From CALMFQ01 sp964495595 (lineage in GTDB: Bacteria; Pseudomonadota; Gammaproteobacteria; Burkholderiales; SCOH01), in assembly GCA_964495595.1 (NCBI GenBank), contig CAZBWH010000020.1, positions 1 through 43,178 on the forward strand: a DNA stretch of 43,178 nucleotides. Direction: 5' to 3'. Position 1 is the stretch's first letter, and each line of letters opens with the position of its first letter. A program made the position numbers and the translations under genes. The notes below the pieces were generated by a model, which was not told where the DNA came from, ran no database searches, and saw only the letters and a program-made list of their open reading frames with translations. This document shows, one piece after another, positions 10,072 through 18,831 of the stretch.

Positions 10072-10896
10072 ATGCCGAACCGTCGTACTGTATTCATTGT
10101 CTCCGACCGAACCGGCATCACCGCCGAGATGCTGTCACACAGCCTGCTGACCCAGTTCGAAGGGCATGATTTCCGGCGCGAAACACTGCCGTTTATCGAT
10201 TCGCTGGACAAGGTTGAGCAAGTCACCGCCCAAATCCGTGCGGCCGCAGAACGAGATGCGGAACGACCGATTGTATTCAGCACACTGATTGATGACACGT
10301 TGCGTAATGCGCTGAAAACCGATCAGGCTTTGCATCTGGATTTTTTTGAAGAATTCATTTCGCCACTGGAACAGGAACTTCAGCACAAGTCTTCACACAC
10401 CATCGGCAAAACCCACAGCGTAGCCAATTTTGGTGAATACAACGCCCGGATTGAGGCCATCAACTATGCGCTGGCCCACGACGATGGCGTCAAGCCACGT
10501 GATCTGGACAAAGCCGATATCGTGCTGGTCGGCGTATCGCGCAGCGGCAAGACACCTACCTGCCTGTACATGGCCCTGCAATACGGAGTCAAGGCGGCCA
10601 ACTACCCGCTGATCCCGGAAGATCTGGGCGAAATCAAGTTGCCGGCTGCGCTCGCACCGTTTCGCCACAAGCTGTTCGGACTCACCATCAGCCCCGAACG
10701 CCTGTCGGCAATCCGCGCACAGCGAAAACCGGACAGCAAGTATGCCTCGCTGGATAACTGCCGCTTTGAAACCGCCGAGGTAGAGGCCATCTTTCGCCGG
10801 GAAGGACTGCATTACATTGACACAACAGCCAAATCGATCGAGGAAATCTCCAGCACGATCCTGCATCGGGCGAAACTGGAACGAAAAGTGTACTGA
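10072..10896 (+). CDS. ppsR: PEP synthase regulatory protein (kinase/pyrophosphorylase)
   Basis: 274 residues of the DUF299/PSRP family. It inactivates PEP synthase by ADP-dependent phosphorylation of a Thr next to the catalytic His, and reactivates it by Pi-dependent removal. The opening VFIVSDRTGITAEM (7-20) and P-loop GVSRSGKT (154-161) are diagnostic. It lies head-to-head with ppsA across about 150 bases. The start follows AAGGA. The C-terminal half retains Y.PLIPEDLGEIKLP and the LDNC motif typical of the family. Confidence 0.95.
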   Translation: MPNRRTVFIVSDRTGITAEMLSHSLLTQFEGHDFRRETLPFIDSLDKVEQVTAQIRAAAERDAERPIVFSTLIDDTLRNALKTDQALHLDFFEEFISPLEQELQHKSSHTIGKTHSVANFGEYNARIEAINYALAHDDGVKPRDLDKADIVLVGVSRSGKTPTCLYMALQYGVKAANYPLIPEDLGEIKLPAALAPFRHKLFGLTISPERLSAIRAQRKPDSKYASLDNCRFETAEVEAIFRREGLHYIDTTAKSIEEISSTILHRAKLERKVY

Positions 10897-10957
10897 TCGC
10901 AGGCAAACGACCATATCTTTGGATACACACGGATCAACTCGACGAGCGGAATGACGC

Positions 10958-10980
10958 GCCAGGCTCCCGGCCGGCCTGGC
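10958..10980. repeat. Inverted repeat between ppsR and the diguanylate cyclase gene
   Basis: GCCAGGC (10958-10964) pairs with GCCTGGC (10974-10980) in the 99-base convergent interval. There is no T-run on either side, so a terminator role is uncertain. Confidence 0.35.
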
Positions 10981-10995
10981 AACAGAAGTGCAGCG

Positions 10996-12819
10996 TCAGA
11001 TCGACACCACCTTGTTCTTGCCGGTTTTCTTGGCTTGGTACATCGCCTCGTCCGCCCGGCTGATAACCGAATCCTGGTTATCGGCCGGACCGAACTCGGT
11101 GACGCCGGCGCTGAAGGTAATCAGAATCTTATCGTTGTTGTGCAGGAAAAAACGCTTGGTCAGCTCACGCTGCAAACGGGCCATGACGGTGACGGCCTCA
11201 TCCAGACGGGTGTTGATCAGTAGCACGACGAATTCTTCACCGCCGTAGCGGGCAATCACATCAGTCGGCCGCAAGGTGTCCTTGACCACTTGAACCAGAT
11301 GCACCAGAGCGCCGTCACCCGCCTGGTGTCCCAGCCGGTCGTTCAATTGCTTGAAATTATCAATGTCCAGCACACCGACACACAGCGGGCGCTGCTCGCG
11401 GTCTGCACGGGCAATCTCGGCAACAAATGCGGTTTCCAGTCCACGACGATTCAGCGCACCGGTCAGGTGATCCTCACGCACTTTTTCCGAGGCGGCCTCC
11501 AGCTGGCGTTCTAGTTCGATAATCCGCTGCTCGGCCTGCTCGGCCTCCTGCTTCGAACGCAGCAGTTCGTCACGGGAGCGCTGCATATCCAGTTGCACAA
11601 CCTTGGTGTCTTCCAGCAAATCGGCGAGGATCGACTGCAAGCGGATGATGTCGTCCGTACCACGAATGTCGTCGACATAATGCTGCACTTTGGCATGATA
11701 TGCACCCGTCGACTCAGTCATTACTCCCAGTCTGGAGACAAAGGTTTCAATCAGGCTCTTGAAGGTCTGTTTGGCCTCGTTCAGGCTTTGCTTGAGCGCC
11801 CCCTGTTTGCTGACCACTTCCTTGAAGCTCATTTCTGCCGCGTAGATTTGCCGCACATTCAACGGCTTTTCCATCAATGTCTTGACTACCGCAATCTGGC
11901 CTTGCAACCACTCGTCATCAATCACCAGTTCGGCAATGTTGTCGACGAACAGGCTCAACAGATGCACCAGCCCTTCCACCAGCCGGTTTTCCGTATCATT
12001 CTGCAATTCCAGGCGCAAACAGAATTTGCGGACTTGAGCGGAGAAATACCGCAGCGACTTCTCATCGCCAACCTGCCGCATGGTCACCAGCAGCGCTTGT
12101 GCATCGTCGCTCAACTCCGGTAAATGCTTGAGCCGCTCGATCACGCCGCTTTGCAACAGCTTGCCTACCAGTTCCAGCCATTCTTTCCAGATTGCGCCGG
12201 CAACCGGATGGGTCTCTCCCGGTCGCACCAGCGGAGCCGGCGCAGCGGCTGGCGAAACAACGGGTGAATCACGCTCGCTAACGTCGCTGCCCTCAGGCTG
12301 TTCGCTGGTTTCGATTCCAGCTTCCGGCACCGGTGCTTCTGCCCAAGAGCGCAACATGCCTGCCAGTTTTTCGTTCAGTTGCCCGACATCAGCGCCGAAA
12401 TTGATCAGTACCCGCTCCAATGCCTCGCGCTTTTGCCCGGAGGTCAGCCCACGCTGCCGCACCTCCCACATCCGCAAAAGCTCCCGGATCAGGTCGGGCC
12501 ACGGGCGATCAAACTGGCGGTCAGAGGCCGACTGTCGATGTTGCTCTTCGAGTGTTTCAATGAGATCGTCCCAGCGCTGCGCCTGGGCCGCCTCTTCCAT
12601 CTGCTTCAACAGCCTGCGTTTGACCGGATTTCCTCCAGCCAGCTCGCGCACGGGTTGCAGCAGTTTTTCGACCAGCACGACTTCAGGCAATTGCTCCTTG
12701 ACCCCGGCAATCTCGTCGTAGATACGACGGTAATTGTCAGGGCTAGGCACCATTTTTTTCAGTGCCAGCTGTTTAAGGGTTTCGCGGGCGATCAGCGAAG
12801 GATTGGTTGGCTTTTCCAT
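10996..12819 (-). CDS. Cytosolic GGDEF diguanylate cyclase
   Basis: 607 residues. The C-terminal GGDEF domain (about 440-607) has an intact GGEEF active site (526-530), so it should make cyclic di-GMP from two GTP. An RPTD inhibitory site (517-520), five residues upstream of GGEEF, suggests product feedback inhibition. The N-terminal 400 residues are helical with no membrane segment and no recognised sensor domain, with a Pro/Ala-rich linker around 165-200. A coiled coil (about 400-445) precedes GGDEF. The ATG at 12819 was chosen over a GTG at 12828. It is convergent with ppsR, 99 bases away, and stands alone. Confidence 0.88.
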   Translation of the reverse strand: MEKPTNPSLIARETLKQLALKKMVPSPDNYRRIYDEIAGVKEQLPEVVLVEKLLQPVRELAGGNPVKRRLLKQMEEAAQAQRWDDLIETLEEQHRQSASDRQFDRPWPDLIRELLRMWEVRQRGLTSGQKREALERVLINFGADVGQLNEKLAGMLRSWAEAPVPEAGIETSEQPEGSDVSERDSPVVSPAAAPAPLVRPGETHPVAGAIWKEWLELVGKLLQSGVIERLKHLPELSDDAQALLVTMRQVGDEKSLRYFSAQVRKFCLRLELQNDTENRLVEGLVHLLSLFVDNIAELVIDDEWLQGQIAVVKTLMEKPLNVRQIYAAEMSFKEVVSKQGALKQSLNEAKQTFKSLIETFVSRLGVMTESTGAYHAKVQHYVDDIRGTDDIIRLQSILADLLEDTKVVQLDMQRSRDELLRSKQEAEQAEQRIIELERQLEAASEKVREDHLTGALNRRGLETAFVAEIARADREQRPLCVGVLDIDNFKQLNDRLGHQAGDGALVHLVQVVKDTLRPTDVIARYGGEEFVVLLINTRLDEAVTVMARLQRELTKRFFLHNNDKILITFSAGVTEFGPADNQDSVISRADEAMYQAKKTGKNKVVSI

Positions 12820-13269
12820 CGATTTCACTCAGGCAGGACAAGCAAGAATAGAAACGCCCCGCGAGGGCCGTTTTTTGTGCTTTAGCAAGATACTGCTACA
12901 AAACAGGGTTTAAAAAAATTATTAATCTTTTCAACGAATTGTCTTTGCCGCTTCGCGCAACTCAACGCAGCGCAAAGCATAGTTTAGCACTTGTCGGCTG
13001 GGATTGAGCTGGGATTGCGACCGGCTAACAGTCGGTGCCTATACTGGACATGGCGCTACTTTGCGCCGACACTCGGAGTGCTTCACCATGTCCCGCAAAA
13101 CTTCACCCACCCCGCAAAATTCCCCGCTCTGGCACAGTGCGCAAGTTTGCGAATTTTTCGGCATTCGCGGCGAACTTCAGACAACTGGGTTACGCTGAAA
13201 GCCATTCCGGTTGGTTTTTCCTGATTATGTCCCTGCCTCAGCCGGGTAAAACTAGACTATTCATCACAG
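12820..13269. other. Gene-poor interval upstream of the diguanylate cyclase gene
   Basis: About 450 bases with no recognisable gene. It holds an AT-rich block at about 12905-12935 that could carry the cyclase promoter on the minus strand, a short hairpin followed by T6 on the plus strand (12852-12876) with no plus-strand gene before it, and an 11-base near-tandem repeat (GCTGGGATTGA then GCTGGGATTGC, 12997-13018). A 36-codon ORF (13088-13198, plus) matches nothing I recognise. The right part probably belongs to the decayed insertion region. Confidence 0.5.
12995..13009. repeat. 15-bp direct repeat, left copy
   Basis: CGGCTGGGATTGAGC, identical to 14286-14300 in the same orientation. The two copies bracket the transposase remnant and the glycosyltransferase stub. 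Confidence 0.6.
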
Positions 13270-13872
13270 GTGCGTGAGTTTGTCCGCAGCGGCCAGGATA
13301 GCCTCGTCATCACCTGCCAGCCGGCCCGGCACAATACGAGGTTTGCCGAACAGGAGCTGCCGCTGACACCGTTCCAGCTGCGGCTGGTGCGGGTCGTATT
13401 GCCCTCCGGCCAGATCAAGGCACTGGCGGCTTCACTGCTGGATGAGGTGCAGTACCCCGCCAGCGCCTTCGGCCAGTTATACCAGCAACGCTGGCGCATT
13501 GAAGAGGCGTTCCGCCATATCAAGTGCCGGCTGAAGCTGGAACTCTTCGGCGGCGAAACCCCGCTGGCGATCCACCAGGAGTTTCACGCCACCATTCTGC
13601 TGCACAATCTGGCCACGCTGGCTGGGCTGGACGCGCTGCAGGCCTTGCCTGAAGCCGAGCGCAGCGAACAGCATGTGAATCTGACCCATGCCAGCCAGTT
13701 ACTGCGCCTGGTGATGCCGCAACTGCTGCGGCCAGGCTGTGATATTGAGGAGTTATGCACGGGCCTGGTTGAGGGCATCCTCCGCCAGCTCACCCGCAAA
13801 CGCCCAGACCGGACGGCGCCACCGCACAAACGAAACCGCGCCAAGCCACGTTATCATCGGGCTTACAAGTGA
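13270..13872 (+). pseudogene. IS4-family transposase, C-terminal remnant
   Basis: 200 codons remain of a DDE transposase that is normally about 400 or more. The IS4 signature Y-2-R-3-E-6-K is exact: Y71, R74, E78, K85 within YQQRWRIEEAFRHIK, so E78 is the third catalytic acid. The N-terminal half with the two catalytic Asp residues is missing; the frame is closed by a TGA at 13222-13224 and similarity probably begins at about 13250. No intact start or terminal inverted repeats were found. The tail is basic. The remnant cannot transpose by itself. Confidence 0.85.
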
Positions 13873-13894
13873 TTGTTTGGGTGAGGAAATGGGG

Positions 13895-14035
13895 TTATTT
13901 TCGCGGCAGTGCCTCCAGCCCCGGCGCATTTTTCTTGCCGACCGCAATCACCCGGTTGCCGGGCTGGCTGGCAAGATAGGCGGCGATGCGGCAGAGCTGG
14001 CCGGGGGAGTTCTGGTGCAGGAAGAGGATGTTCAT
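13895..14035 (-). pseudogene. N-terminal stub of a group 1 (GT4) glycosyltransferase
   Basis: 46 codons reading leftward toward the transposase remnant. The opening MNILFLHQNSPGQL followed by a short helix and VIAVGKK is the first beta-alpha-beta unit of GT4-type glycosyltransferases that begin ILFLHQNFPGQF. After ALPRK the frame stops at TAA (13895-13897), close to where the insertion element ends, and the remaining 300 or so residues are absent. I infer that insertion or deletion at the element truncated the gene. No clear ribosome site is seen. Confidence 0.65.
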
Positions 14036-14234
14036 GCGGGACATGCGACAAACATGCAAGCGCTAATCATAGCGCATGGCGTATCGAAGCGTTTTTTGTT
14101 GTCGACTGGCCGGCCGTCGGGCATTTTTTTGTGCAGCTTTACTTCATATCGCGTCGCTGCGCGGCAGGTCGTAGCCATAACCAATTAGAAAATGTGGACA
14201 TGGCGGGGGGCGTTTTCTGGGGGGCGGTCAAGTT

Positions 14235-14262
14235 GGGCTCCATTTTTTCAAAATGTGAGCCC
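14235..14262. repeat. Imperfect palindrome with T/A-rich centre
   Basis: GGGCTC-CATTTT (14235-14246) pairs with AAAATG-(T)-GAGCCC (14250-14262), a 12-bp stem with one bulged T and a TTC loop. It lies in the 244-base interval between the glycosyltransferase stub and the small ORF after ftsB. It could be an end of a lost mobile element or an RNA hairpin. Confidence 0.5.
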
Positions 14263-14279
14263 CGTGTAGGTACCGATTT

Positions 14280-14462
14280 CTAGCCCGGCTGGGATTGAGC
14301 GTATTTTCTCGCTGCCAATCCCATCTCAATCAGGCTATAAGCCTCTACCAGAGCAGCTTCTAGAGTTTTGGCCTTTTCAGGGAAACGGCCCGCAAGTGCC
14401 GTTAGAAAAACTTTTAGATCGGAAAGCGGGGTTTTCAACGTCAGTTTGACGCCTTGCGGCAT
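14280..14462 (-). CDS. Small ORF coupled to ftsB, function unknown
   Basis: 60 codons starting in a TGATG overlap with the ftsB stop, so translation is likely coupled. The product is predicted helical and mildly basic (contains LSDLKVFLTALAGRFPEKAK, then EAYSLIEMGLAARK), without signal or membrane segment. I do not recognise it. Its last codons contain the right copy of the 15-bp repeat, so the present stop could be a junction and the gene a truncated version of a longer one. Confidence 0.45.
   Translation of the reverse strand: MPQGVKLTLKTPLSDLKVFLTALAGRFPEKAKTLEAALVEAYSLIEMGLAARKYAQSQPG
14286..14300. repeat. 15-bp direct repeat, right copy
   Basis: CGGCTGGGATTGAGC, matching 12995-13009. 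It lies in the last codons of the small ORF downstream of ftsB (encoding AQSQP on the minus strand). Confidence 0.6.
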
Positions 14463-14851
14463 CAGCGTGCGGGTGCCGTCTCAGTCAACACGTCGGCAGC
14501 AGGCGCAGCGGGGGGCGCAGGTACGTCAGCCGAGGAGGTTTCGGGCCGAAAATGATCAGGCACAGGTGCTGAATTCGCCGGGCGATCCAGAATCTGGAAA
14601 AACACTTCCTGCTGGCGAATCATGCCCAGCTCATTGCGGGCACGCTCTTCGATGGCATCAAAGCCGGTTTTGAGATCACGCACTTCAGCGGCAAGCGACG
14701 CATTGCGTGCCTCCAGCTGCTGATTGACCTGCTGCTGAGTGGCCAACTCGGCGTCAATTTTCCATACGCTCAGCCAACTGCCCTTTCCCACCCACAAGGG
14801 ATATTGGATGATGGCAATCAGCAGAACCAGAACCAGCGTTAGAATCCGCAT
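14462..14851 (-). CDS. ftsB: Cell division protein FtsB
   Basis: 129-residue bitopic inner-membrane protein of the FtsQLB divisome complex that activates septal peptidoglycan synthesis. One helix (about 3-20), then a periplasmic coiled coil (about 30-66) and the conserved ERARNELGMIRQQEVFFQI motif. Position after eno matches the usual pyrG-kdsA-eno-ftsB order. It is longer than most FtsB (90-105 residues) because of a Pro/Ala-rich C-terminal tail from about residue 95. The start is 61 bases after the eno stop. Confidence 0.9.
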   Translation of the reverse strand: MRILTLVLVLLIAIIQYPLWVGKGSWLSVWKIDAELATQQQVNQQLEARNASLAAEVRDLKTGFDAIEERARNELGMIRQQEVFFQILDRPANSAPVPDHFRPETSSADVPAPPAAPAADVLTETAPAR

Positions 14852-14912
14852 TGGGTGTCAGAGTAGGAGGCGGGCCGTTTCCAGCCCGCGAATCAGTCAG
14901 GGTAACGGCAAG

Positions 14913-16199
14913 TTATTTCAGATGATAAAACGCACTGCGGCCCGGGTAATGCGCTGCATCGCCCAGCTCTTCCTCAATGCGCAACAGCTGATTGTATTTC
15001 GCCATGCGATCGGAACGCGACAGCGAACCGGTCTTGATCTGCATGCAGTTGGTAGCGACCGCCAGATCGGCGATGGTGCTGTCTTCGGTTTCACCCGATC
15101 GATGGCTCATTACTGAGGTGTACATGTTGCGCTTGGCCAGGTCAACCGCCTGCAGGGTTTCAGTCAGCGTGCCGATCTGATTGATTTTTACCAGCAACGA
15201 ATTGCAGATCCCCGCCTTGATCCCTTCGGCGAGAATTTTCGGGTTGGTGACGAATACGTCGTCACCCACCAGTTGTACACGCTTGCCCAGTTTGTCAGTC
15301 AGCAGTTTCCAGCCGTTCCAGTCGTGTTCCGACATGCCGTCTTCGACCGAGATGATCGGGTATTTGTTGACCAGGGTTTCCAGGTAATCGGCAAACTGGG
15401 CTGAAGTCAGCTTCAGGCCGCCTTCGCCTTCCAGTACGTAGTGGCCATCCTTGTAGAATTCCGAGCTGGCACAGTCCAGCGCGAACAGCACGTCATCACC
15501 CGGCGTGTAACCAGCAGCAAGAACCGCTTCCGAAATCAGTGCCAGCGCTTCTTCGTTGGTTTTCAGGTTCGGCGCAAAACCACCTTCGTCACCGACGGTA
15601 GTCGAATAACCTTTGCTGTCGCAGATCTTCTTCAGGTGATGGAAAATCTCCGCGCCACAGCGCAACGCATCACGGAATGTCTTGGCGCCCACCGGCATGA
15701 TCATGAATTCCTGGATATCCAGGCTGTTGTTGGCGTGTGCGCCACCGTTGATCACGTTCATCATCGGCACCGGCAGACTCATCGGGCCAGCGCCGCCCAG
15801 GTAGCGATACAGCGGCAGGCCGGCTTCTTCGGCAGCGGCCTTGGCTACCGCAACCGACACTGCCAGAATTGCGTTGGCCCCCAGGCGATGCTTGTTATCC
15901 GTGCCATCGAGCTCGATCAGTGTGCGGTCGATGAATGCTTGCTCAGCGGCATCCAGACCGATGATGGCTTCGCAGATTTCCGTATTGACGTTTTCTACCG
16001 CCTGCAGCACGCCTTTTCCCAAGTAGCGGGCTTTGTCGCCATCACGCAACTCAACGGCCTCTTTTTCACCGGTAGATGCGCCGGATGGCACGGCTGCACG
16101 GCCCATCACTCCCGATTCCAGCAAGACATCGGCTTCTACAGTGGGATTACCGCGCGAATCCAGCACCTCGCGAGCAACTACATCAACAATCGAACTCAT
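14913..16199 (-). CDS. eno: Enolase
   Basis: 428 residues, the standard length. It interconverts 2-phosphoglycerate and PEP in glycolysis and is also part of the RNA degradosome in some bacteria. AREVLDSRGNPTVEAD at the N terminus, the magnesium-ligand region around FALDCASSEF and SVEDGM, and the signatures LLVKINQIGTLTE and SHRSGETEDSTIADLA are present. The ATG at 16199, just after GAGGG..AGG, was chosen over 16217. The 71-base gap to kdsA is AT-rich and could hold an internal promoter. Confidence 0.96.
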   Translation of the reverse strand: MSSIVDVVAREVLDSRGNPTVEADVLLESGVMGRAAVPSGASTGEKEAVELRDGDKARYLGKGVLQAVENVNTEICEAIIGLDAAEQAFIDRTLIELDGTDNKHRLGANAILAVSVAVAKAAAEEAGLPLYRYLGGAGPMSLPVPMMNVINGGAHANNSLDIQEFMIMPVGAKTFRDALRCGAEIFHHLKKICDSKGYSTTVGDEGGFAPNLKTNEEALALISEAVLAAGYTPGDDVLFALDCASSEFYKDGHYVLEGEGGLKLTSAQFADYLETLVNKYPIISVEDGMSEHDWNGWKLLTDKLGKRVQLVGDDVFVTNPKILAEGIKAGICNSLLVKINQIGTLTETLQAVDLAKRNMYTSVMSHRSGETEDSTIADLAVATNCMQIKTGSLSRSDRMAKYNQLLRIEEELGDAAHYPGRSAFYHLK

Positions 16200-16270
16200 G
16201 ACCTGAACCCTCAACAAATTGTGGTTATTAATTGATTGAATATTATTATTCGAACATTGAACTGCTGTGT

Positions 16271-17107
16271 TTATTGCAGCTCAGCCATGCCGGCTGTCTT
16301 GACCAGATCGTCGATCTGCTTCAGCGTTGCCAGCAATGCTTTCATTTTCGGCAGTGGCCAAGCATTGGGGCCGTCAGACAAGGCCTTTGCCGGCTCCGGG
16401 TGAGTTTCCATGAACAAGCCTGCCACGCCGACGGCTACGGCAGCGCGCGCCAGAACCGGAACAAACTCACGCTGGCCGCCGGAGGCCGTACCCTGCCCGC
16501 CCGGCAATTGCACCGAATGGGTGGCATCAAACACGACCGGGCAGCCGGTTTCGCGCATGATGGCCAGGCTGCGCATATCCGAAACCAGATTGTTGTAGCC
16601 GAAGCTGACACCACGCTCGCAGACCATGATGGTGTCGGCGCCACCATTGGCTTCCCGGGCCTTATCGACTACGTTTTTCATGTCGCCCGGCGCGAGGAAT
16701 TGCCCCTTCTTGATGTTGACCGGTTTGCCGGATGCCGCAACGGCATGGATGAAATCCGTCTGTCGACACAGAAAAGCAGGCGTTTGCAGCACATCGACCA
16801 CAGCGGCGGCCGGGCCAATTTCGTCGACTTCGTGAATATCGGTCAGGACAGGCACCCCGATCTGGCGCTTGACTTCGGCCAGAATACGCAGTCCTTCATC
16901 AAGCCCCAGACCACGGAACGATTTGCCGGAGCTGCGATTGGCTTTGTCAAACGAAGACTTGTAAATGAACGGCATGCCCAGTTCGCTACAGATTTCCTTC
17001 AACTGGCCAGCGGTATCCAGCGCCAGTTGTTCGGATTCGATCACGCACGGACCGGCAATCAGGAATAGCGGTTTGTCGATTCCGACTTCAAAACCACACA
17101 GTTGCAT
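16271..17107 (-). CDS. kdsA: 3-deoxy-D-manno-octulosonate 8-phosphate (KDO-8-P) synthase
   Basis: 278 residues. It condenses PEP with arabinose-5-phosphate to KDO-8-phosphate for the lipopolysaccharide inner core. LIAGPCVIES near the N terminus, KSSFDKANRSS (the KANRSS substrate loop), PVLTDIHE and FDATHSVQLPGG are family hallmarks. The ATG overlaps the pyrG stop (TGATG), indicating coupled translation. Confidence 0.96.
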   Translation of the reverse strand: MQLCGFEVGIDKPLFLIAGPCVIESEQLALDTAGQLKEICSELGMPFIYKSSFDKANRSSGKSFRGLGLDEGLRILAEVKRQIGVPVLTDIHEVDEIGPAAAVVDVLQTPAFLCRQTDFIHAVAASGKPVNIKKGQFLAPGDMKNVVDKAREANGGADTIMVCERGVSFGYNNLVSDMRSLAIMRETGCPVVFDATHSVQLPGGQGTASGGQREFVPVLARAAVAVGVAGLFMETHPEPAKALSDGPNAWPLPKMKALLATLKQIDDLVKTAGMAELQ

Positions 17108-18747
17108 CAGCAGCGCCCTTTCTCTTTGACATTGGCGATTGCCGCTTCGATGTAGGCCTTGAACAGCGGGTGGCCGTCACGCGGCGTGGAGGTAAACTCC
17201 GGGTGAAACTGGCAGCCGAAGAACCAGCGATGGTTCGGCAACTCGACCGTTTCGCACAGTGCTTCAGCGCCCACTGAGCGACCACTGACTTTCAGCCCGG
17301 CTTCCTGCAAGCGTGGCAGGTAGTAGTTGTTGACCTCGTAGCGATGGCGATGACGTTCGACGATGCTGGTCGCGCCATACACTCTGGCTGCAAGCGTTCC
17401 GGCTTCGAGCCTGCATTCCTGACCACCCAGGCGCATGGTGCCGCCCTTGTTGGAATTTTCGTCACGCTTCTCGATCTTGCCGTCGTGGTTGACCCACTCG
17501 TCGATCAGGGCCACTACCGGATGCGAAGTTTCCTTGTCGAACTCGGTACTGTTGGCATCATCCATCCCGGCCACATCGCGGGCATATTCGATCAGCGCCA
17601 GCTGCATGCCCAGGCAAATGCCCAGATACGGGATGTTGTTTTCACGCGCAAAGCGGATTGCCCTGATCTTGCCTTCCACCCCGCGGCGACCAAAGCCGCC
17701 CGGCACCAGAATCGCGTCCATATTGGCGATCGATTCCAGCCCTTCGGTTTCCAGCGCTTCGGAATCGATGTAATGGATGTTGACCTTGCTGCGAGTATGA
17801 ATCCCGGCATGAACCAGGGCTTCGATCAAGGATTTGTACGATTCGGTCAGATCGACATATTTGCCGACCATGGCAATGTTGACCTGGCGCTCCGGGTTAT
17901 CGAGTGCGTCGACGATCTTGTCCCACAGCGACAGATCGGCGGCGGGCAAATCAAGCTGCAGTTGTTTGCAGATGATGTCGTCGATGTGCTGATCCGACAG
18001 CACCCGCGGAATCTTGTAGATCGAGCTGGCATCCGGGCAGGAAATGACAGCTTTTTCCGACACATTGGTAAACAGCGCTATCTTGCGCCGCTCATCATCC
18101 GGCACCATGCGATCGGCACGGCAGATCAATACATCCGGCTGGATGCCGATCTCGCGCAATTCTTTAACCGAGTGCTGAGTCGGCTTGGTCTTGATCTCGC
18201 CTGCAGCGGCAATATACGGAACGTAAGACAAATGCACGTAGCAGGTATTTTCCTTGCCGTGCAGCACCCCCATCTGCCGGATGGCTTCCAGAAATGGCAG
18301 CGATTCGATGTCGCCGACGGTACCACCGACTTCTACGACGGCAACGTCTGCGTCGCCGGCACCAAGGCCGATGAAATGGCGGATTTCGTCGGTGATATGC
18401 GGAATCACCTGCACGGTTTTGCCAAGATAATCGCCCCGGCGCTCCTTCTTTATTACCGATTCATAAATCTGGCCAGTAGTGAAGTTGTTGCGCCTGGACA
18501 TCTTGGAATGAATAAAGCGCTCGTAATGGCCCAGATCAAGATCGGTTTCCGCACCGTCTTCGGTAACGAAAACTTCACCGTGCTGCATTGGGCTCATGGT
18601 GCCTGGATCGACGTTGATGTACGGGTCCAGTTTCATCATGGTGACTTTGAGGCCGCGCGATTCGAGGATCGCCGCAAGTGACGCGGCGGCGATGCCTTTC
18701 CCCAGTGAGGAGACAACGCCGCCGGTAACAAAGATATATTTTGTCAT
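17107..18747 (-). CDS. pyrG: CTP synthase
   Basis: 546 residues. It aminates UTP to CTP using glutamine. The N-terminal synthetase domain begins TKYIFVTGGVVSSLGKG (P-loop) and has KLDPYINVDPGTMSP. The C-terminal class I glutamine amidotransferase has LGICLGMQ (nucleophile Cys) and CQFHPEFTS (His and Glu of the triad). It is the first gene of the pyrG-kdsA-eno-ftsB operon. A promoter match lies 28 bases upstream of the ATG. Confidence 0.97.
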   Translation of the reverse strand: MTKYIFVTGGVVSSLGKGIAAASLAAILESRGLKVTMMKLDPYINVDPGTMSPMQHGEVFVTEDGAETDLDLGHYERFIHSKMSRRNNFTTGQIYESVIKKERRGDYLGKTVQVIPHITDEIRHFIGLGAGDADVAVVEVGGTVGDIESLPFLEAIRQMGVLHGKENTCYVHLSYVPYIAAAGEIKTKPTQHSVKELREIGIQPDVLICRADRMVPDDERRKIALFTNVSEKAVISCPDASSIYKIPRVLSDQHIDDIICKQLQLDLPAADLSLWDKIVDALDNPERQVNIAMVGKYVDLTESYKSLIEALVHAGIHTRSKVNIHYIDSEALETEGLESIANMDAILVPGGFGRRGVEGKIRAIRFARENNIPYLGICLGMQLALIEYARDVAGMDDANSTEFDKETSHPVVALIDEWVNHDGKIEKRDENSNKGGTMRLGGQECRLEAGTLAARVYGATSIVERHRHRYEVNNYYLPRLQEAGLKVSGRSVGAEALCETVELPNHRWFFGCQFHPEFTSTPRDGHPLFKAYIEAAIANVKEKGRC

Positions 18748-18774
18748 GAGGCTACATGCTGATCCGAATTGCGC

Positions 18775-18803
18775 ATTTTAGCTTAATTGGACAGCAGGCT
18801 CAA
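18775..18803 (-). promoter_or_regulatory. Sigma70-type promoter of the pyrG operon
   Basis: On the minus strand TTGAGC (18803-18798), a 17-base spacer and TAAAAT (18780-18775). Transcription would start near 18768, about 20 bases before the pyrG ATG. The spacing and hexamers are good, but this is a prediction. Confidence 0.6.
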
Positions 18804-18831
18804 CGCGCCCGAGCGGCAGGAAATCAGGAAA

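Noticed and set aside
12852..12876. Hairpin plus T-run upstream of the diguanylate cyclase gene as a terminator
   Set aside because: The stem has mismatches and no plus-strand gene precedes it; kept only as a note on the interval.
13088..13198. 36-codon ORF upstream of the transposase remnant as a transposase N terminus
   Set aside because: It shows no similarity to IS4 N termini and lies in a different frame from the remnant.
17344..18681. 445-codon open frame opposite pyrG
   Set aside because: Antisense to pyrG with all CTP synthase motifs on the other strand; no domain in the antisense reading.
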